From an uncultured Aquincola sp. (GTDB lineage: Bacteria; Pseudomonadota; Gammaproteobacteria; Burkholderiales; Burkholderiaceae): a stretch of DNA of 64,000 nucleotides. The stretch lies in the NCBI GenBank assembly GCA_937883885.1, contig CAKZXL010000139.1, positions 1 through 64,000 of the forward strand. The letters are read 5' to 3'. The notes below the pieces were generated by a model, which did no database searches, had not been told where the DNA came from, and was given only the letters and a program-made list of their open reading frames with translations. This document shows, in pieces, positions 8,309-17,934 of this stretch. The stretch's first letter is position 1, and each line of letters begins with the position of its first letter. The position numbers were made by a program, and so were the translations under genes.

Positions 8309-9621
8309 CACCAGGCTCCTCCGATGACTTCCTGGTACTCCTGCAGCGGACGCAGCAGTTCGGCCGGCACGGCCGCCAGCGCGGGCGCTGACGCTGCCGC
8401 GCGGGGCAGCCAGCACACGCCCACCGTGTGGGCGCCGACGATGCCTTGCAGGTGGCTGCGCTCGATCACCGTGGCTCGGCGCAACGGGCTCTGCGCGTGG
8501 CAGGCCACCTCCTGGCCACCGTGCAGCACTCGCACCTGCTGCTCGGCCACCATCACGGTGACGCTCTCGCCGATGAGTCGCCACGGCACGCTGTAGCGGT
8601 TGGTGTCGAGTTCGATGCAGGCGTCGGTGTGCACGCGTCGGCTGAGTTCGCGCACCTGCAGGAACGGCGCCTTGCCGGGCAGCGCCCGCAGCGCGGGCGC
8701 CTCACGCTCGAAGCGCACGCCGGGCGGCTCGCCGGTGGTGCCGTGCACGCGGGCGTCGGCGATCTCGCGCATCCAGCGCGCCAGGTGCACGTGCAACGCC
8801 TCCAGGTGCTCGAAGGCATGGCCGGCGATGGCGTTGCGCTTGACATAGCCGACGCCGCGTTCGTCCTTGTCCTTGGTGCGCGCCCGGTACGGCACGCAGG
8901 CCCGCGGCGTGAAGCCCCAGTAGCGGCAGAAGGCCAAGAAGCGTTCGTTGAAGGTGACCTGCCGGGTCTGCACGTCGTGCTCGCTGACCAGGGCGCGGGC
9001 ATCGTCGACCAGCAGCTCGCGCGGCACGCCGCCGAAGTGCCGGAAGGCACCTTCCAGCCCCTGCAGCCACGCCGACTGCCGCTCGTGCAGGAACACGGCC
9101 ACGTAACAGCGCCGGCTGTAGCCCAGCGTGGCGACGAACAGGTGGATGCGTTGCTGCTCGCCGCCCACCGACACGGCGGTGCTGCCGAAGTCGATCTGCA
9201 GTTGCTGGCCGGGCGCGGTCTCGTAGCGCACGGTGGCCAGCGCCTGCGCGCGCAGCTCGCGCCGCAGCGGGGCCACGGCGCGCTGCACCGTGCGCAGGCT
9301 GACGCGGATGCCCAGCTCACGCGCCAGGTCCTGCCGCACGACATCGGCGTTGCCACGGTGTCGCTGCAGCCGCTCGGCCAGCCACGCCTGGTGGTCCTGC
9401 AGCGCACCCGTCCGCCCAGCGACCTCCATGGGCCGCCAGCCGCCCTGGCGCAGGTACTCACGCACCGTGTTGCGGCTACAGCCCAGCTCCCGGCTGATGC
9501 GCTTGGCTCCCCATCCCAGCGCCGACAGCGCCAGCATCTTCTGTACCTCCTGCGGCGCCAACATCGTCTCGCTCCCCAGGCCTGTTGCGACCTGTGGAGC
9601 TTGGAACAACACCTCTTCCAT
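8308..9621 (-). CDS. istA: IS21-family transposase IstA
   Basis: A 437-residue DDE transposase. An N-terminal helix-turn-helix (about residues 30-60, LGWGAKRISRELGCSRNTVREYL) binds the terminal repeats. The RNase H-like core has its DDE residues at about D144 (LQIDFGS), D206 or D207 (ELLVDDARA) and E254 (KDKDERGVGYV). The beta-barrel region TNRYSVPWRLIGESV follows. The start at 9621 is supported by GGAGAGG 4 bases upstream; a second ATG 19 codons inside is an alternative. It inserts the element together with IstB. Confidence 0.93.
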   Translation of the reverse strand: MEEVLFQAPQVATGLGSETMLAPQEVQKMLALSALGWGAKRISRELGCSRNTVREYLRQGGWRPMEVAGRTGALQDHQAWLAERLQRHRGNADVVRQDLARELGIRVSLRTVQRAVAPLRRELRAQALATVRYETAPGQQLQIDFGSTAVSVGGEQQRIHLFVATLGYSRRCYVAVFLHERQSAWLQGLEGAFRHFGGVPRELLVDDARALVSEHDVQTRQVTFNERFLAFCRYWGFTPRACVPYRARTKDKDERGVGYVKRNAIAGHAFEHLEALHVHLARWMREIADARVHGTTGEPPGVRFEREAPALRALPGKAPFLQVRELSRRVHTDACIELDTNRYSVPWRLIGESVTVMVAEQQVRVLHGGQEVACHAQSPLRRATVIERSHLQGIVGAHTVGVCWLPRAAASAPALAAVPAELLRPLQEYQEVIGGAW

Positions 9622-9695
9622 GGGACCTCTCCTTCGTCTCGAAGGGGGTCAGTTCTCGATGTCGCCAGGGGGGCAGTTTTTCATGGCGCCTCACA

Positions 9696-9700
9696 GCACT
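9696..9700. repeat. Target-site duplication, right copy
   Basis: GCACT, the exact counterpart of 7421-7425, immediately follows the CA end of the IS21 element. Confidence 0.85.
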
Positions 9701-9818
9701 GCTCCGCCCACAGGCGTTTGACGCTGGATACCAACGAAATCGGCATCACAGCAATCGGCCAAGGCTGGACTGCCAGGATCTGTCTCGAAACGAAATTTCG
9801 GCACGCTACAAAATTTCA

Positions 9819-9839
9819 GGGGCTCGCGTCGCGAGCCCC
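9819..9839. terminator. Perfect GC-rich hairpin, possible terminator
   Basis: GGGGCTCGCG and CGCGAGCCCC form a 10-bp perfect stem around one central T. It lies downstream of the broken TPR gene (minus strand, ending 9961) and outside the IS21 element. A T-poor flank makes intrinsic termination uncertain; on the minus strand it is followed by a short mixed A/T stretch (TGAAATTTTG). The rest of 9696-9960 shows nothing else. Confidence 0.35.
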
Positions 9840-9960
9840 TCGGTTCTCGTCTCCGTCTCCGAGCCAATGCCCCCACCGATCCGATCGAGGCCGTCATGCA
9901 GGCAGACCCCTCCTCTCGGCGGGGGAACCAGGCGGGCTGAAGGTTGGCCCGCGCCGGATT

Positions 9961-11660
9961 TCAATGCAAGCGCGCGCGCGCCTGCCTTGCCGCCACATAC
10001 AGGCGCGCAGGTTTCGCCAGCGCTTCTTCGTCCTTGAGAGCGGCGAGCGCGGAGTCCAACAACGGTCGCGCGGCTGCTGCATCGCCTTTCAACTGAAGGG
10101 CCATGCCGCGCAGCGCATCGATCGAGGCCGGCCATTGCCCCGTGGCACGCCCGGACTCGAGCGCCGCCGGATCGAGTTGATCGATCAGGGACTGCGCGTT
10201 CCGGGCCCCGCCGAGTTCGAGCTCGATCAGGGCCAGCACGAACGCCGCATCCTGGGTCTGCGGCGAAGCAGGCCCGACGAGGTTCAGCAGATGCCGGTGG
10301 GCCGTGCGCGCCTTGTCCACGGCATCCTTCGCCCTCCCGGCTTCGTCCAGTGTGCGCGCCCAGTTCAGCAGTGTCACGTAGGTCAGCACGTGCCCGTCGC
10401 CGAACTCTGCGCGCACGCGCTCGTGGGCCATCTGCGCATAGCCAGTCGCACGTGGCCAGTCACCGCTCCGGAAGGCGACCCCGAGCAATTCGCCGAGCAG
10501 TTGCAGATGCCTCGAGTGGTTCTCGCCCAGGCGGGCCACGATGACCGGTTGCGCCTCGAGCAGGAGCTTTTCGGCGGCCGCATGGTCGTTGCGATAGGCA
10601 CGTACCTGCGCCAGGCGCGCGAGCGCCACCAGCAGCGCGCTGTCTTCCTTGCGCCTCTGCGCTTCGTCGATCAGCCGTCCGCCCTCGTCGAGGGCCTGCT
10701 GGTCCTGTCCGGCCAATGTCAGCGTCGTGATCAGGTCCAGGCGTAGGGTGTCGCGCGCGGCGGTGTTGCCTGGGTCGGTGGGACCGAGCCCGGCGATCGC
10801 CGCGCGCAGTTGGACCACCGCCTTGTCAAACTCGCCCCGCCCGATGAACCAAGTGCTACGCGCCGCCGCGAGGCGTTGCCGAGCGAGCGGGTCGGTGGTG
10901 TGCGCACTCAGCCGTTCGAGCTGCTCGAGCTGTTGGGCCGCCTCGTCGAACCGGCCCATCCGTGACAGCACCCGCGCGAGCACCGTCCGGGCCTGGAAGG
11001 CGGCATCGCCGTCGCTGCGGCCGTCGCGCTCGATCAGGGTGAGCGCCTGCCGGGCCTGCGCCTCGGCGTCCTGGAACAGGTCGATGGCGCTGAACAGGGT
11101 CGCGAGGCTGCCGTGAATGACGGCGGCGGTCTCCGGCTGGGCCTCGAAGCGCGCCGGCATGCGGTCGCGCGCGGCGAGCAGGACTTCGCGCAGCGTCGCG
11201 TCCGGGCCCTTGGCCGACACCAGCGGGTTGGAGCGACCGATCAGGTCCTCGTTCAGGAAGCGGGCCAGCGCATTCGCGCGGTCGAGCTCTGCGCGGGCCA
11301 GGTTGCGCGCGTTGACGGCCTCCTGACGCAGCCACAGCGCCACCGCGATGCCCAGAACGAGCACGCCGATGAGCGCATAGGTGATCGGCCTGCGCACCTG
11401 CGCGCGGGCGAGCGCTTCGTGGTCGCGGCGCGCGGCATCCTGTGCGCGCCGCTGTTCGGCCATATCGGCGTGGCGCTGCCCGAGTCGGCGCAGTCGATCG
11501 GCCAGCTCGCCGGCCGTGGCCAGGCGACGCTCGGGCTGGCCGTCGGTGGCCAGTAGAGGTCCTGGCGCAGGAGTTCGTCGCCGATCTTGTTCTCCCATCC
11601 GGAGGCCAACCGACGACAGCGCGCCAGGTGCGCACCAGGGCGGGCCAGAGCTGCCACTGC
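9961..11660 (-). pseudogene. Truncated, frameshifted kinase/winged-helix-type regulator with TPR region
   Basis: The open part encodes a membrane helix (ITYALIGVLVLGIAVALWL) followed by about 400 residues of TPR-like helical repeats. This is the C-terminal architecture of one class of Ser/Thr protein kinases or winged-helix regulators. Just upstream the family continuation is in a different frame: ASGWENKIGDELLRQDL precedes LLATDGQPERRLATA only if a frameshift near 11555 is corrected. The kinase or winged-helix N-terminal domain is absent beyond ~11660. The remaining frame could still be translated from an internal start, but the sensory or catalytic half is lost. Confidence 0.55.
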
Positions 11661-11785
11661 TTCGTCGGTGAATCGATCAGCGTGCTGGGACGATCGGTGT
11701 TGGAAACCATCTGTGCCAAGAAGGACGAAACGCCCCGACGCCACTGCCGGCCGTTGAGGCAGCTACTGCACGAAAGGTACCGACC

Positions 11786-12659
11786 GTGTCGATTCGAGAA
11801 ACAACCGCAGCTACCACCGGCCACCTTCCATCACAGACCGGTGGAACCGAGCGTTGGACCTCCTGGTCCCGTGCTGCGCTTTCAGGCAGCGCCACGGCGT
11901 GGCTGGCCGCTACCCTCACGGGCCAGGCGATCTTCGCCGCGTATGTAGCGATCTTCTACGGCGGCGCCGCAATCGCCGGGAACTACGAGCGATGGGGCAA
12001 GGTGCTGCCGCGAGGCTTTGACGCGGCAGATCCTCTGGGCAACGCGCTGCTGGGCCTGCACCTGCTGCTGGCGGTCGCGTGGGTGACGGGTGGCGTATTG
12101 CAGCTGATCCCGGACATTCGCCGGTCCTCGCCGGCGTTTCACCGGTGGAACGGCCGCATGCACATCGGCTTCGCGGCCATGCTGGCTTCTGGTGGCCTGT
12201 GGCTGGTCTGGGTTCGTGGCGGTGTCGCGGGCGACCTCACGCAGCATTTGGCCATCAGCATCAACGCGCTACTCATCCTGGGCTGCTCAGCTATGGCTTG
12301 GCGCGCCGCGCGGTCGCGCCGATTCAGCGACCACCAGCGCTGGGCTCTTCGCCTATTCGTCGTGGCCAGCGGCGTCTGGTTCTTCCGCGTCGGGCTGATG
12401 GCCTGGCTTGCGGTGCACCGGCGGCCCGTCGGCTTAAGACGCCGCCACGTTCCAGGGCCCCTTCCTCACTCTGCTGGCATTCGGCGCCTACGTCGTCCTG
12501 CCTCTGGCACTGATGCAGCTGTACCTGAACGCAAAGGATCGGGGAGGCGCGGTGGCGCGCTTCGGGGTTGCGGCTGCGCTCAGCATGGTCACACTTGCGA
12601 TTTGTGGCGGCACGTTCGCGGCCGCAATGGGGTTGTGGTTGCCACGCATGTCGCTTTGA
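11786..12659 (+). pseudogene. DUF2306-type membrane protein, frameshifted
   Basis: The first ~215 codons encode several hydrophobic helices (for example AAYVAIFYGGAAIAG, LGLHLLLAVAWVTGGVLQLIP) and the motif FHRWNGRMHI, typical of DUF2306 multipass membrane proteins. After AWLAVHRRPVG (about 12430) the homologous continuation (ATFQGPFLTLLAFGAYVVLP and GLWLPRMSL) is found in another frame, ending at TGA 12657-12659. A single frameshift therefore removes the last membrane helices. Function of the family is unknown; some members sit near electron-transport genes. Confidence 0.6.
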
Positions 12660-12823
12660 GCCGTGCGGCCGCAGCCCGACCGAAGGGAACCACAGCGTCG
12701 GCGCTGATCCCCTTGCTGGATTGACGGGACGACCTTGACCACCAACTCCCAAGCGATGCGAGAGGCTGCCACCCAGGAAGCGATCCAGCCGCTTGCTCCG
12801 GCTCCGGCGCCTTCAGCGGCCGG

Positions 12824-13993
12824 TCAGGAGACGACTCCGGAGGACGTAGCGACGGTGACGCGATCGCGCCCATCTTGCTTGGATCGGTAGAGGGCAGCGT
12901 CCGCAAACTCCAGCAGGGAGGCCGGCTCCTGGTTCGCGGACGCACTGGCGACCCCAAGCGAGATGGTGATGCGCTCGAGCGTCTCCCCGCTGGCGCGACG
13001 GATCCGACTCGATGCGATCGCGGATCTCGCCCGCTCGGCAAGATCCCTCGCATGGTGCAAGCTCATCATAGGCAGCAAGATGGCGAATTCCTCTCCACCG
13101 ATGCGCGCGACAACGCCGTCGTGCCCCACCACGCCACTCAATGCGCGGGCTACTGCCTTGAGGACTTCGTCACCGAACGCATGGCCATACCTGTCGTTGA
13201 TACGCTTGAAGTGGTCGATGTCGGCCAGCGCCAGGCACAGCGGCGCCGAATCTGGCGCCGAGATGTTCGCGTCGAGGAGAAGCGTCGCGAGGCGTTCGTC
13301 GAACGAGCGTCGATTCGCCAGTCCCGTAAGTGCATCGACCAGAGAATCGTGCCGAGCCCGATGCACCTCAGCGCGGAGATCCCGAATCTCTCGCTGGCTT
13401 GCGGCCAACTCGGCACGCAGGTGGTGCACGGCGTTGACCATCGCGGCGGTGTGCTCGAGAATTTCGGCGACCGGTCCTTCCGCAGTGTCCGGCAGAGAAC
13501 CGCGCAAGTGCTCAAGCGCGTGAGAGTAGCGCTCGGTTTGGAGACCGGCGCGATTGGCCGAGTCGGACATGCCAGACAACACACGCTCGAATACGTCGGC
13601 GACGAGTTCGGCCGTTCGGGGGTCGACCTCGGAGATGTGCTGGCGGTAAAGGGCGTATGTCTTGGCCTCATCAAGACGACCCAATCGCGTCAACGAATCG
13701 TCGACCGCCTTCTGGAGAGGCGCGTTGCTCCTGGCGACGTACTCGTACCAGACCGCGTAGCTGACTGGATGCAATGCGGCAGCCTGCTGCGACATCAGGG
13801 GGACAGCCTGACGCAACAACTCTGCACTCCGAGCCACCGTTTCGACGTATCGCACAACTTCCTCACCTGGCAAGCCACTTGTGAGTGCAATGATGCCGCG
13901 AACTGAGATGGCGTCGGAACCGGTTCCGAAACATTGGACATCGACGGACGGTGCGACCCCGCGTTCGCGAACGCTGACCGCCGCATCGGCCAA
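12824..13993 (-). CDS. Diguanylate cyclase (GGDEF) with N-terminal helical sensor
   Basis: Up to 389 residues. The C-terminal ~165 residues form a GGDEF domain with the active-site loop GGEEF, the substrate-binding DIDHFKRINDRYGH and the start DALTGLANRRSF; it should make cyclic di-GMP. The RxxD inhibitory site that normally lies 5 residues before the loop is absent (GHDG instead), so product feedback is probably weak. The N-terminal ~200 residues are helical with a conserved AALHPVSYAVWYEYVA segment and a probable coiled coil (ELAASQREIRDLRAEVHRAR), seen in cytosolic GGDEF proteins. The true start may be later than 13993, near 13905; no strong ribosome-binding site decides it. It lies just downstream of the stress-protein gene in the same direction. 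Confidence 0.85.
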   Translation of the reverse strand: MADAAVSVRERGVAPSVDVQCFGTGSDAISVRGIIALTSGLPGEEVVRYVETVARSAELLRQAVPLMSQQAAALHPVSYAVWYEYVARSNAPLQKAVDDSLTRLGRLDEAKTYALYRQHISEVDPRTAELVADVFERVLSGMSDSANRAGLQTERYSHALEHLRGSLPDTAEGPVAEILEHTAAMVNAVHHLRAELAASQREIRDLRAEVHRARHDSLVDALTGLANRRSFDERLATLLLDANISAPDSAPLCLALADIDHFKRINDRYGHAFGDEVLKAVARALSGVVGHDGVVARIGGEEFAILLPMMSLHHARDLAERARSAIASSRIRRASGETLERITISLGVASASANQEPASLLEFADAALYRSKQDGRDRVTVATSSGVVS

Positions 13994-14009
13994 CTGCTCG
14001 TGGTGCCTA

Positions 14010-14483
14010 TCACGCCGGCTTCGAGGCCGAGGCGGAGTCCCGGCGCGGCGCCTGGTCGATCACGGCCACCAGCAAACTGCACGGCGAGTGGGCAAGCAGC
14101 GAGGCCCCGGTGGAGCCGCGCCACCAACGCGCGAGGGTGCTCTGTTCCCGATGGCCGACGACGATGAGGTCCGCGACCCATTCGCGTGCCACTCGGCCGA
14201 TCTCGAGCGCCGGATTGCCTTGGCACAAGCTGGTCTGTACTGTCAGGCCACTGCGGCGCAGCTCGAGCGCCCCTTCCTTGAGCACCCGCTCCGTGTCCTC
14301 GAACTGGAATGCGGGCAGCCCGGATGGCGCGGCCGACTCTGCCATCACGATGCCAGCGTCGGGAGCCACAACGGCAACCAGCATGACCTGTGCGCCGTAC
14401 AGGCGAGCGAGGTCGGCACCCTGGTGGAGTGCCTCGTGCCCCGATGGAGATCCGTCGAACGCCAGGAGGATTCTGCGATACAT
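14010..14483 (-). CDS. Universal stress protein (UspA family)
   Basis: A 157-residue single Usp domain: N-terminal strand YRRILLAFDGSPSG, and the ATP-binding signature VVGHREQS...RWWRGSTGASLLAHSPCSLLV near the C-terminus. It is probably an ATP-binding cytosolic dimer induced under stress or starvation. The C-terminal ~15 residues (QAPRRDSASASKPA) extend past the domain. It is divergent from the marR efflux operon, sharing the spacer 14484-14559. Confidence 0.9.
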   Translation of the reverse strand: MYRRILLAFDGSPSGHEALHQGADLARLYGAQVMLVAVVAPDAGIVMAESAAPSGLPAFQFEDTERVLKEGALELRRSGLTVQTSLCQGNPALEIGRVAREWVADLIVVGHREQSTLARWWRGSTGASLLAHSPCSLLVAVIDQAPRRDSASASKPA

Positions 14484-14501
14484 GGTGTCAGGCTCCGAAG
14501 C

Positions 14502-14530
14502 TTGAGAATACTTAGCCTTGCAACTATCAT
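14502..14530 (+). promoter_or_regulatory. Sigma70-like promoter of the marR-emrAB-like operon
   Basis: -35 TTGAGA (14502-14507), a 17-nt spacer, and -10 TATCAT (14525-14530). Transcription would start near 14537, ahead of the ATG at 14560. This argues against a start for the MarR protein at 14518, which would lie inside the promoter. The AT-rich segment just downstream could hold the MarR operator. Confidence 0.5.
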
Positions 14531-14559
14531 TGTCGAAATCTTATCGATGTGTTCGAAGC

Positions 14560-15048
14560 ATGGCAACGAGGCGCCAGAGACGCGAAGCGTTCGGTATCTC
14601 CCTGGGGCGGCTGTCCAGACTGTGGCGCGCCGAGATCGACCGGCGTCTGTCGACGCACGGCATCACCGACGCGCAAGGACTCACGCTCCTGCACCTGTCG
14701 CGGCTCGAGGAGCCGGCGACTCAGAAGATGCTTGCCGCTGCGGTTGGCGTTCAGGAGCCGACCATGGCGCGAATGCTCGATCGACTCGAACTGGAGGGAC
14801 TGGTCAGGCGCGAGGTGGCCCACAGCGACCGGCGCGCCAGGGCCATCCATCTCACGCCTGAGGCAGCGCCTGGTTTGGCGCGGATCCGGAAGGTTGCCGA
14901 GTCGCTGAGGGACGAATTGTTCGACGGCATCGACGATGCGGAACTCGATGTGTGCTTGGTCGTGTTCGAGCAACTCGTCGCCAGGTTGTCTAAACCGGCG
15001 CCAACGGCGACGGACTCCGCAAAGACCTCCGAGGGGACGGGTGCATGA
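14560..15048 (+). CDS. MarR-family transcriptional regulator
   Basis: A 162-residue winged-helix regulator: ITDAQGLTLLHLSRL, recognition helix QEPTMARMLDRLELEGLV, and the wing RREVAHSDRRARAIHLT, which carries the DxR signature of MarR proteins. It probably represses the downstream adaptor and DHA2 pump and releases DNA when it binds an aromatic or antimicrobial ligand. The start at 14560 is chosen because an upstream in-frame start falls in the promoter. The stop overlaps the next start as ATGA (15045-15048). Confidence 0.88.
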   Translation: MATRRQRREAFGISLGRLSRLWRAEIDRRLSTHGITDAQGLTLLHLSRLEEPATQKMLAAAVGVQEPTMARMLDRLELEGLVRREVAHSDRRARAIHLTPEAAPGLARIRKVAESLRDELFDGIDDAELDVCLVVFEQLVARLSKPAPTATDSAKTSEGTGA

Positions 15049-16223
15049 ACAGCGGTTCGACCACTGCCGATCCCGAAGCTGGCCACGCGGGCGGTGCGTC
15101 CGTCGTGCAATCGGCGGAACCATCCGAGGTCAGCGCGCCGACGCGATCCGGACCTTCGCGCCGTGCGCTCGCCGCGGGCGCCGTGCTTCTGGCCGCACTT
15201 CTCGGTGCTGTGTGGTGGCTTCATCACCAGTTCACCCATGTCCTGGTCGAAGACGCCCGGGTGGCCACCGACATGGTCGCGATCAGCAGTCGCGTGCCGG
15301 GCTGGGCGGTCGACATCCGGGTGATCTCCGGAGACGTTGCGCGCCGCGGCGACCTGCTGGTGTCTATCGACGATCGTGACACGCGCCTGTTGCTCCAGGA
15401 ACTCGATGCGCGACTGGCCGGTGTGGCGCGGCGTCGTGACGAACTCCTGGCGCGGATCCGCATGATCGACCTGCAGACGGCCGGCAAGATGCGCGCGCAG
15501 GATGCCGCCGTGGATGCGGCGCAGGCCGGATTCGCCGCGGCTCGAACGCGCGAAGGACTGGCACAGGTCGAGGCCGGCCGTTTCGAGAAGCTGGCACCCA
15601 TCGGGGCGGTCGGTCGTGACCAACTGGATCAGGCGCGCGCGGCGCTGGAGACGGCCGGCCAGCAGGTGAGAAGTGCGATGGCCAACCTGGAGAGCTCCCG
15701 TGCAGGAGTGGCGCAGGCGCAGGCCGACCGTGAGCAGTTGACCGTGCTGCGCCATCAGGTGGCCGGGCTCGACCCCGAAGAGGTCGACCTGCGAGCCCAG
15801 CGCGAGCGCGCCCTGCTGGACCTGCGCGACCGTGCCGTGTCGATGCCGTTCGACGGCGTGATCGACCGGACCTTCGTCAACGCGGGCGAGTACGTGTCGG
15901 CCGGCCAGCGGCTTATGCTGGTGCACGACCCCCAGGCGGTCAGGGTGGAGGCCAATGTCAAGGAAACCGACATCCGGCACTTTCGGCCGGGCAAGAAGGT
16001 CAGGATCGTCGTCGATGCGCTTCCGGGGCAGGCGTTCGAGGGCACTGTCGTCAAGGTGGGTCAGGCCGCGACCAGCGAGTTCGCCCTGCTGCCCAACCCC
16101 AACCCCAGCGGCAACTTCACCAAGATCACCCAGCGACTGCCGGTTCGCATCGCGGTGCGACAGCAGGATGGACTGCTCAAGCCGGGGATGATGGTGGAGG
16201 TCGAGGCCGCCGCCGGTGATTGA
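15045..16223 (+). CDS. EmrA/HlyD-family membrane fusion protein
   Basis: A 392-residue periplasmic adaptor. One N-terminal membrane anchor (about residues 42-62, LAAGAVLLAALLGAVWW) is followed by a barrel/lipoyl half (VPGWAVDIRVISGDVARRGD), a long coiled coil (about 110-230) and the second lipoyl and beta-barrel parts (MPFDGVIDRTFVNAGEYVSAG; KKVRIVVDALPG). It would link the inner-membrane DHA2 pump to an outer-membrane channel. It sits between marR and the pump gene with overlapping or near-overlapping ends. No outer-membrane gene follows, so the channel must be encoded elsewhere. Confidence 0.9.
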   Translation: MNSGSTTADPEAGHAGGASVVQSAEPSEVSAPTRSGPSRRALAAGAVLLAALLGAVWWLHHQFTHVLVEDARVATDMVAISSRVPGWAVDIRVISGDVARRGDLLVSIDDRDTRLLLQELDARLAGVARRRDELLARIRMIDLQTAGKMRAQDAAVDAAQAGFAAARTREGLAQVEAGRFEKLAPIGAVGRDQLDQARAALETAGQQVRSAMANLESSRAGVAQAQADREQLTVLRHQVAGLDPEEVDLRAQRERALLDLRDRAVSMPFDGVIDRTFVNAGEYVSAGQRLMLVHDPQAVRVEANVKETDIRHFRPGKKVRIVVDALPGQAFEGTVVKVGQAATSEFALLPNPNPSGNFTKITQRLPVRIAVRQQDGLLKPGMMVEVEAAAGD

Positions 16224-16282
16224 GGTGGCGGCGCTGTCGCACCGGCGGTCGCACTGGGCCAGCCTGGCCGAATGGTGCTGAA

Positions 16283-17845
16283 GTGGCCACATCCGACAGC
16301 ATCGAGACCCTGTTCTCCCGCTATGGGCCCGCCTACCGCTGGCTGGCGACGGCCACCGTGATGCTGGGCACGATCGCCAGCGTGCTCAGTTCCACCATCG
16401 TCAATGTCGCGCTGCCCGACATCATGGGCACCTTCGGCATGGGGCAGGACAAGGCGCAGCTGCTGTCGACCGCGTTTCTGGCCGCCATGACGGGGACCAT
16501 GCTGCTGAACGCCTGGATGGTCGAGGTGATCGGGCAACGCATGACCTTCGTGGCGGCTGTGTCGCTGTTCATGGGCGCGTCCATCCTCGGCGGGCTGGCG
16601 CCCGGCGAGGGCGTGCTCATCCTCGCCCGGCTCCTGCAGGGGGCGGCGGCAGGCATCCTGCAGCCGCTCACGATGCTGGTCATCTTCCAGGTCTTCCCGG
16701 CCGACCGCCGTGGCTCCGCGATGGGTATCTATGGCATCGGTGTCGTCCTGGCACCCGCGCTCGGGCCCACGCTCGGCGGCATCATGGTGGACAACTTCAG
16801 CTGGCGCTACGTGTTCTTCCTGGCTGTGCCGTTCTGCGCCGTCGGTCTTGTCGCCGCGACGCTGTTTCTGCCGGGACGGGTGGCGGGGACTGGTTGGCGT
16901 CGGTTCGACTGGCTCGGCTTCGTGCTGATGTCGATCTTCCTCGTGAGCCTTCTCAACGGTCTGTCCAACGGTCAGCGACATGGATGGCTGTCGCACCGCA
17001 TCCTCGTCGATTTCGTAGTGGCTGCGTCAACGGGCGTGGGCTTCCTGGTCTGGGAACTGCACACGCCAACGCCCATGCTGAACCTGAAGCTGTTCAAGCT
17101 GAGGACCTTCGCCGGCGCGGCCATCGTCGCGTTCATCTTCGGAGCGGGTATCTACGGGTCGACCTATCTCGTGCCGCTGTTCGTCCAGACCATCCAGGGC
17201 TACACGCCGACACGTTCGGGCCTGCTGCTGATGCCCGCGGGTCTCGTGCTGGGCGTCGTGTTTCCTCTTGCCGGTCGCCTGACCGACCGCACGCCCGCCC
17301 ATCTGCCGATCATGTTCGGCCTTCTGGTCTTTGCGCTGTCCTCGCTGCTCATGGCCGCCGCCGACACGAACACCTCGTTCCTGGCGTTCGCCTGGTGGAT
17401 CGTCCTCGGCCGCGTCGGCCTTGGCTTCATCATGACGAGTCTGAACGCTGGAGCGTTGGGCGCGCTGCCGCCTCAACTGCTCGGCCAGGGCTCGGGCGCC
17501 ATCAACTTCGTCCGGCAACTGGGCGGGGCACTCGGCGTGAACCTGCTGTCGATCGTGCTCGAGCAACGCTCCCAGCTTTATGCCCAGGCCTTCACGGCCT
17601 CCCAGGATGCGGCCAACGGTGCCACTGCCGCTTTCCTGCTTGGCCTGGCAAGCCTGTATGCGAAGCTGGGGCTTCCGGAGGCGATGGCGCGAGCGGGGTC
17701 GTTGGAGTTCCTTGGCCGCACCATCGCAGCTCAGGCCAGCATGATGGCGTTCCGCGACAGTTTCCTCGTTGTGGCGGTGATCTTCGTGCTGGCGCTGCTG
17801 CCTGCGGGGCTGATGAGGCGTCGCCATCACGCCACCCCGTCATGA
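16283..17845 (+). CDS. DHA2-family (EmrB/QacA-like) drug efflux MFS transporter
   Basis: A ~520-residue membrane protein with about 14 hydrophobic helices. It begins MLGTIASVLSSTIVNVALPDIMGTFG, the DHA2 signature in which the N in VNVALP is conserved, and has the motif C-like GPTLGGIMVDNFSWRYVFF. It is expected to export hydrophobic toxic compounds by proton antiport with the adaptor upstream. I take GTG 16283 as the start because homology begins there; a TTG at 16220 overlapping the upstream stop would add 21 residues of low-quality sequence. A short GC hairpin after the gene (17888-17901) followed by TATTCTT may end transcription. Confidence 0.9.
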   Translation: MATSDSIETLFSRYGPAYRWLATATVMLGTIASVLSSTIVNVALPDIMGTFGMGQDKAQLLSTAFLAAMTGTMLLNAWMVEVIGQRMTFVAAVSLFMGASILGGLAPGEGVLILARLLQGAAAGILQPLTMLVIFQVFPADRRGSAMGIYGIGVVLAPALGPTLGGIMVDNFSWRYVFFLAVPFCAVGLVAATLFLPGRVAGTGWRRFDWLGFVLMSIFLVSLLNGLSNGQRHGWLSHRILVDFVVAASTGVGFLVWELHTPTPMLNLKLFKLRTFAGAAIVAFIFGAGIYGSTYLVPLFVQTIQGYTPTRSGLLLMPAGLVLGVVFPLAGRLTDRTPAHLPIMFGLLVFALSSLLMAAADTNTSFLAFAWWIVLGRVGLGFIMTSLNAGALGALPPQLLGQGSGAINFVRQLGGALGVNLLSIVLEQRSQLYAQAFTASQDAANGATAAFLLGLASLYAKLGLPEAMARAGSLEFLGRTIAAQASMMAFRDSFLVVAVIFVLALLPAGLMRRRHHATPS

Positions 17846-17877
17846 TCGTCTGGCCTGGCGGCATGCCCGAGGAGGAG

Positions 17878-17907
17878 TTGTGGCGCCGGCCCGGTCGGGC
17901 CTATTCT
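17878..17907 (+). promoter_or_regulatory. Possible promoter of the GAF-PAS-GGDEF gene
   Basis: TTGTGG (17878-17883), 18 nt, then TATTCT (17902-17907), about 27 bp before the ATG at 17935. The spacer contains the small inverted repeat GGCCCG/CGGGCC. It is a moderate sigma70 match only. Confidence 0.3.
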
Positions 17908-17934
17908 TGAATAGTTGACCACAGCGAAAACTCC

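Larger units (their letters stand above)
7426..9695 (-). mobile_element. Complete IS21-family insertion sequence
   Basis: A 2270-bp element beginning TG and ending CA. The outermost 28 bases at each end (7426-7453 and 9668-9695) are inverted repeats matching at 22 of 28 positions. A second, inner pair (7457-7477 and 9644-9664) repeats the same core almost perfectly, the multiple-terminal-repeat arrangement typical of IS21. It carries istA and istB overlapping at TGATG, both apparently intact, and is flanked by the duplication GCACT. All hallmarks point to a potentially active, fairly recent insertion. Confidence 0.93.

Noticed and set aside
8428..10746. A 772-codon open frame on the plus strand across istA and the TPR region
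   Set aside because: It is antisense to istA, whose DDE motifs and start are clear. Long antisense frames arise from codon bias in GC-rich DNA; the translation is rich in His/Arg/Gln with no domain.
14518..14559. Upstream start for the MarR protein at 14518
   Set aside because: It overlaps the predicted -10 element (14525-14530); the ATG at 14560 fits family length.
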